Part shown: one piece after another, positions 58,831 through 64,000 of the stretch
Layout: each line of letters starts with the position of its first letter
Position numbering within the stretch: position 1 is the first letter of the stretch
Origin: Cladophialophora immunda
Lineage: Eukaryota; Ascomycota; Eurotiomycetes; Chaetothyriales; Herpotrichiellaceae
Assembly (NCBI RefSeq): GCF_000835495.1
Contig: NW_015622547.1
Location: forward strand, 1-64,000
Length of the DNA: 64,000 nt
Direction: 5' to 3'
The notes under the pieces: generated by a model
What the model was told of the DNA's origin: nothing
The model's database searches: none
Seen by the model: the letters and a program-made list of their open reading frames with translations, nothing else
Program-made: the position numbers and the translations under genes

Positions 58831-60026
58831 ATGGCTCCCTCGACAATGAAGGCGGCTCGTTATCATCCTGTTTGTAGGCCTCCACCATCCTGGACAAGTT
58901 CTAATACCCACCAGGAGACAAACAAGTGTACAATAGACGAGATCCCGGTTCCAAGCATAAGCGACCACGAGATCCTGGTCAAAATCGCCTCAGCAAGCTT
59001 GTGTCACTCAGATCTGATGTTGTTTGATGGCTCAATTCCTGCCACAGAGCCAGTTGTGATGGGCCATGAGGGCGTTGGCTATGTAGAGACACTGGGGGCA
59101 AATGTCAAAGGTTTCAAGCACGGTGACCGCATTGGGTTTCTCTACATCAAGGGAGTCTGCTGTCAGTCTGACAAATCCAACCCATCTGAACGCTTGACTG
59201 TCTGAACAGTCTGCTAACACTATCATAGTCGAGTGCGAAGGCTGCATGGTGCACAATCTGAACTGCAAACTAGGAACTGCCCGACTTCAAGGCTTCCAGT
59301 CCGACGGCTTTTTTGCCGAATACGCTGCAGTGGATTATCGCAACGCCATCATACTCCCTGAAAATCTTGCCATGGAAACCTCCGCACCATATTTCTGTGC
59401 TGGCATTACAGGTAACTCGCCTCTGCTCTCTATCATCTTTGGAACGATCAATTATACTGATAATGATAGCCTTCCACGGAGTCGACTCCTGCGGGCTTAA
59501 GCCTGGCCAATGGATGGTGATCGTTGGCTGCGGAGGTCTTGGACAGATGGGTATCCGATTCGCCAAAGCTATGGGACTGAACGTTGTGGGTCTCGATATT
59601 AACGATGAAGTCCTTACAGCTGCACGGGAGAATGGGGCAGATGTCACGATCAATAGCAGAGACGCCGAGTTCGACAAGAAAATAAAGGAAGCCACAGGTG
59701 GCGGAGCGGACGCCGCTGTGGTTTTCAGCGCTGCTCAGGCAGCTTATGACAGCGCGACCAAAGTTCTACGGCTTGGTGGTGTCCTGATGGTTATCGGACT
59801 ACCATCGAAACCAATCCAATTCTCTGCTTTAGATTTGATGAGGAAGCTATACCAGATCAGAAGTGAGAGTACTGGTCCCCCACAACAGATGCCGCGGGCG
59901 ATGGAATTCATTTCAAAGCACAACATCAAGCCGAAAGTCGAGCTGTACAAGCTCGATCAGATTAACGAGATGATGGATTTGATGAAAAGCGGGAAGTCAA
60001 AGTCGAGAATGGCGGTAGTATTTTGA
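58831..60026 (+). CDS. Zinc-dependent alcohol dehydrogenase
   Basis: Exons 58831-58869, 58915-59161, 59229-59411 and 59470-60026 encode 341 residues. The first intron (45 bases) begins GTTTGT and keeps the frame; removing it gives MKAARYHP/ETNKCTIDEIPVP, a standard ADH start. Catalytic zinc ligands are in SLCHSDL and VMGHEGVG. The structural zinc lobe is CFECEGCMVHNLNC (C-x2-C-x2-C-x7-C). The NAD(P) site is VIVGCGGLGQMG. It belongs to the propanol-preferring/cinnamyl ADH group and would reduce aldehydes or oxidise alcohols. It precedes the A-T-R gene by 355 bases on the same strand. Confidence 0.9.
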
Positions 60027-60381
60027 GAATGACATGTGTTCCTTCTCGTTCACATCTCGCAGATCTATGGAGTCTATCGTTGTGGCGCGTTTGTTATAGA
60101 CGTGTTCATACTTGAAGGGATATTTAGACTTTCAAAAGGTGACAATGCCTCTCGCTGTGCTCGAGAACCCTCTACTGTTTCTCAACGTAGCAGGGTAGAG
60201 ATTCTACTGTCACGGCTTCGAAATCAGGCCTTTCCCCCCATTCCAGAAGCTCGAACGGTGAACATTCGCCGGCCCGTAAGCCCCGCAGTCTGACTAGCAT
60301 TTCAGCACTTCTATGCGCGAACGAAAGGGTTCATAACCTTCCAGCCACTCGCTCCGGTACGATTAATGAATTTGACATGCA
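60027..60381. other. Spacer between ADH and A-T-R genes
   Basis: No gene. It holds the ADH 3' end and the A-T-R promoter. Confidence 0.5.
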
Positions 60382-63300
60382 ATGGACAACAGAATGTTGG
60401 CCGACAAGGTTTCTCAGGTGGAGGGACCGGACCTACACATCCCCATCCCCATTCTTCACGATTTGATAGTCTCCTCGGTCGCTCAACATGGAGATAGGGT
60501 GGCGATGGTGTGTAAACACCAACCTGCAGACCTCTTCCCGGAGGTAAGCAAGTACGGCAACCCCGGCGTCGAGCCTACGGAGAAGTCTCATCTTCAATGG
60601 ACGCATGGTCAGCTCCAGTACGGCGCGGACCTTCTCGCTCATGCATTGGTCAAGCGGGGCCTGAATCCTGGGTCGCCGATTGCTGTTATACTCAGCGGCA
60701 GAGTGGAATTTCACATGCTTTTGCGTGCAGCGGTGAAATTGAAATGTCCATTCACGCCTCTCAATCTGAGAGCACCTCAAAATCCCAAAGAGATCAGGCA
60801 TATGTTGACACTGTCCGGGGCCAAAGCTGTTATTGTGGAGGATGAATCAGTCGCCAACAAACTCGAACAGAATGTACCGGACTTGATGCGGGAGATGCAA
60901 GTGAAAGCTATGGCGGGACCAAAATCCACGACTGGTTCGTACTTGTCACTTAACGAACTTGTGTCAAGTGCTGCAACAGACGATGATTTCCAGAGCACAC
61001 AGCAAGCCCTTGACCAACTTGATCGTCAGCTGGAGGATACTGTGTTTATCTGGTTCACTTCAGGCACAACAGCGCTTCCCAAAGCAGCGCCGCACACCAA
61101 CAAATCACTTACCTGCAACATCAGATCCTGGGAACAAGCATTCGGACTGGATCGCAAGCGACGATGGCTCCAAATTCTCCCCATGAACTCAATCGTCGGC
61201 AGCTCGTGGACACTCGCTTATCTCATCCCAGGAGGCAGTGTCACACATGTTAACTACAACTTCGACGTCCAAGCCATTGCTACAGCAATTCAAAACGGAG
61301 AATATACGGATGTACTTGCTGTGCCGTCCATGATTGACCTCTTATCCTCCTCTCCAGTTTTGAACGAGTCTTTAGTCAGAGGTGTTGAACGTATTATTGT
61401 GGGTGGGAGTAAAATACTGCGGTCTCATGTCGAAAAGGCTTTTGGTATCTTGAAGTGCAGGCGTTTCAGTCCCTTCTTTGGTATGACCGAGGGTACATCT
61501 GTTTGCTCGGAAACTCTACACCGTGTACCAGAAAGTCTAGAAGATCCAATTTATGCGGGTTATGCCAATCCGGGAAGCAAGATCAGGATCTGCGCACCGG
61601 AAGGGGTCGAACCACTCCCCAGAGGCGTGCCTGGGGAGATAGTGCAAGGTGGTTTACAGAAAATAGAAAACTATCTCGGAGGCCAAGGGAAAGACAGTTT
61701 TTTCACCGACGGCGGAGAAACTTGGTATCGGTGCGGTGACCAAGCTATCATGTTGCCGAATGGAAGAATTGCAATCGTTGGAAGGTATAAAGGTGTGTGC
61801 CACATCTCTATATTGGTCACTTGACAGAATCTGGCGCTAATCCGACATATCCGGCACAGACATGATCATCAGGGGTGGCATGAACATAGCTTCTGCAGCT
61901 GTGGAAGCCATAATATCCGAAAGCACGGGTATCGACGTGAGTAATGAGGCCCCTCTTTTGCACCATGTGGATCGGACTGTTCGTGATAACAACTTTGTCA
62001 GTCCCAGGTGATTGGGATCCCGGACGAAGTCGCTGGAGAGGTCCCTATTGCGGTAATCAAGTATGCAGGCGGAGACACCAACGTTGCCATCAAAATCCAG
62101 AGATGCGTTCTGGAAAAAATGGGTCCTGCATATGCGATAGAGCGGGTGATCAATCTATACGATCTCGGTTTGGAAGACTGGCCGAAAACCAGCTCTGGGA
62201 AGGTCCTCAAGCGAGACTTACGACTGATGGTTGAGAACTTGCTTGCATCAACCAGCTCGGTGCAGACTAACCGACCCCAGAATGGGGAATATCCGCGAGA
62301 CAAAATGCAGATTGACGAAGTCCAGCTGCAGAACCTTCTGCTCAAACGCGTTCAAATTCAAGGAATCCTGGTCTCGAACATCGATGACAATTTCCACGAT
62401 GCTGGCATGGATAGCCTGCTTGCACTCAGGCTGGGGAATGCTATTGATCGAGATCCTGAGCTGAACCTACACTCAAAGCTCCCTGCGGAAGACATATTTC
62501 AATATGGCACCGTACGGCGCCTTGCAGCTCACTTGATGGCTCATCTACATGGGACCAAGGGCCAAATTATTGCTTCGTCCTACCTCGACGCCATCGTTGA
62601 TGAAATGGAGTCCATGGTTGAAAAATACGGACGGTTTCGCATACACCAACCCTCGAGGGATGCTGTCGCTCAAAAGGGATCAGTTGTAAGACGACTTAAC
62701 TCCCTGCTATGTGCAGCTGTACATACTAACTATCGCCTCAGATCCTCACCGGTGCTACCGGCTCTCTAGGAGCTCATATCCTTGCCATCCTGATTGCCAG
62801 GGATGATGTTTCTACGATATATTGCCCGGTGAGAGGACGGGAACCCACAAAGCGACTAGCAGAATCTCTCCGCAGGCGGTCTCTCGAGGCACCAAAATAC
62901 GCTGAAAAGGTCAAGGTAGTCAGGATCGAGGCAGGGAAGGCCTGGTTTGAGTCGGACGAGGCTACGAAAGAGGCCCTGCTCGACAGTCTAACTCTTATCG
63001 TTCACGCCGCATGGCCAGTGAACTTCCACCTGCCCTTGGCATCGTTCCGCTCTCATCTGCGTGACCTGCAGAGGTTGATCCAACTATCATTGGATGTGCG
63101 ACTATCGCAGCCCGCTTGCTTTATGTTCTGTTCCTCAATGGGTGTTGCATTAAGCACTCGAGGTCAAAAGCGAATCGCCGAGGAGCCCATTATGGACTTC
63201 CGACAAGGCATGAGTAACGGGTACACCCAGTCGAAGCTTGTCGCAGAATATGTTGTGCAGAGGGCAGTCGAAGACTGCGGTGCACTGGCGTGCAATTTGC

Positions 63301-63989
63301 GAATTGGCCAAATTGTGGGAGACACCATGCATGGGAGTTGGAACGAGCACGAAGCCATACCGCTCATGATTCGCTCTGCACTGAGTGTAGGGACTTTGCC
63401 AGCTCTGGACATGGTAAGAGGAATCAAACCGGCGTCAACCATCTGCGCACTTCTTCTGACACTTGAACGAATCTAGGAATGCTCATGGATCCCTGTCGAC
63501 ACTCTTGCCAAAGCCATTGTTGAAATTGCGACATTTCCAGATCGCCAGCAGCCACCTAGGCTCGTGTACAATATGTGTAGCAGGCTCTCTTTCTCCTGGG
63601 TGACAGACCTGTTGCCAGCACTCGCAGACGCAGGACTCAAATTCGAGGCTGTACCATTCTCGGAGTGGATCGCGAGCCTGGAAAGCTACAGCGCAACACA
63701 GGGATTGGAAGCGGCGAGCAAACACTGTCCAGCCATCAAACTGATCGATTTCTGGCAAAAGTCATACGGCGGCAAAGAAAAGCGTCACGATGGGGGCCTG
63801 CAATTTGACACCCGTCAGGCAGAAGCAGCGAGTCGAAGCATGGCATCAACTCCTGACGTGATCAAAAGTGGCTTGGTCAAGGTCATGTTGGATTCATGGA
63901 TGAAAACCTGGGGCGGTCACGATGGTACCCCGCCAATCACAAATATGGCTCCAGGTGGATCGGATATGGTGAATGGACGGCAAAGTTGA
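60382..63989 (+). CDS. NRPS-like carboxylate reductase (A-T-R)
   Basis: Exons 60382-61792, 61860-61936, 62008-62685, 62742-63413 and 63477-63989 encode 1116 residues, a complete protein. The adenylation domain has FTSGTTALPK (225-234), FGMTEGTS, TWYRCGDQA and the A10-type PKTSSGKVLKRDL (Lys about 561). The carrier domain has DAGMDSLLALRL with the pantetheine Ser about 632. The reductase domain has TGATGSLGAHILA (from 725), the CSS-type Ser, and YTQSK (Tyr883, Lys887). Such enzymes activate an acid with ATP, load it on the carrier and release it as aldehyde with NADPH. The substrate cannot be read; related fungal enzymes use aryl acids or aminoadipate. No condensation domain is present. A phosphopantetheinyl transferase is needed from elsewhere. 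Confidence 0.95.
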
Positions 63990-64000
63990 GATCGATCGAT

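Noticed and set aside
1..64000. CRISPR arrays, rRNA genes, bacterial-type operons
   Set aside because: No regularly spaced direct repeats, no rRNA-like segments, and the gene structure is fungal.

Overview
This is nuclear DNA of a filamentous ascomycete (Pezizomycotina). The evidence is the short GT-AG introns of about 44 to 90 bases in most genes, fungal-specific families (HET domain, CYP505 P450-reductase fusion, PDR ABC transporter, A-T-R NRPS-like reductase, PRISE-type reductase, MmgE/PrpD), and RIP-like mutation at the left end. I cannot name the species. Many open frames cross short introns whose length is a multiple of three, so the gene models below are spliced by hand from splice signals and family motifs.

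Layout. 1-3100: an AT-rich RIP-like block, then a twice-broken copy of a conserved fungal protein. 3137-7937: an SDR without the usual catalytic Tyr/Lys, an MDR oxidoreductase and an amino-acid permease. 7938-11502: no intact gene, with a possible LINE endonuclease remnant. 11503-19163: a CYTH protein, a small hypothetical, an SGNH hydrolase, a MmgE/PrpD enzyme and an O-methyltransferase. 19164-24565: mostly non-coding, with one unexplained ORF and one frame-shifted gene. 24566-35321: a self-sufficient P450, an OST-alpha family membrane protein and a full-size PDR pump. 35322-39442: nearly empty. 39443-42856: a tail-anchored protoglobin convergent with a HET-domain protein. 43428-51345: a housekeeping block (mL54, a one-TM hypothetical, a Gar2/nucleolin-like protein, ALG6). 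51524-52189: a fasciclin-like secreted protein. 52932-63989: an EthD-like protein, a PRISE reductase, an MFS sugar-type transporter, a zinc alcohol dehydrogenase and a complete A-T-R carboxylate reductase.

How the genes may work together. The right-hand block looks like a small metabolic cluster: the A-T-R enzyme would reduce a carboxylic acid to an aldehyde and the adjacent zinc ADH could reduce it to an alcohol, with PRISE, EthD and MFS partners nearby. The P450, OST-alpha and PDR trio suggests oxidation plus export of a hydrophobic compound. The SGNH, MmgE/PrpD and OMT trio could be a minimal secondary-metabolism group. All three groupings are inferences from gene order.
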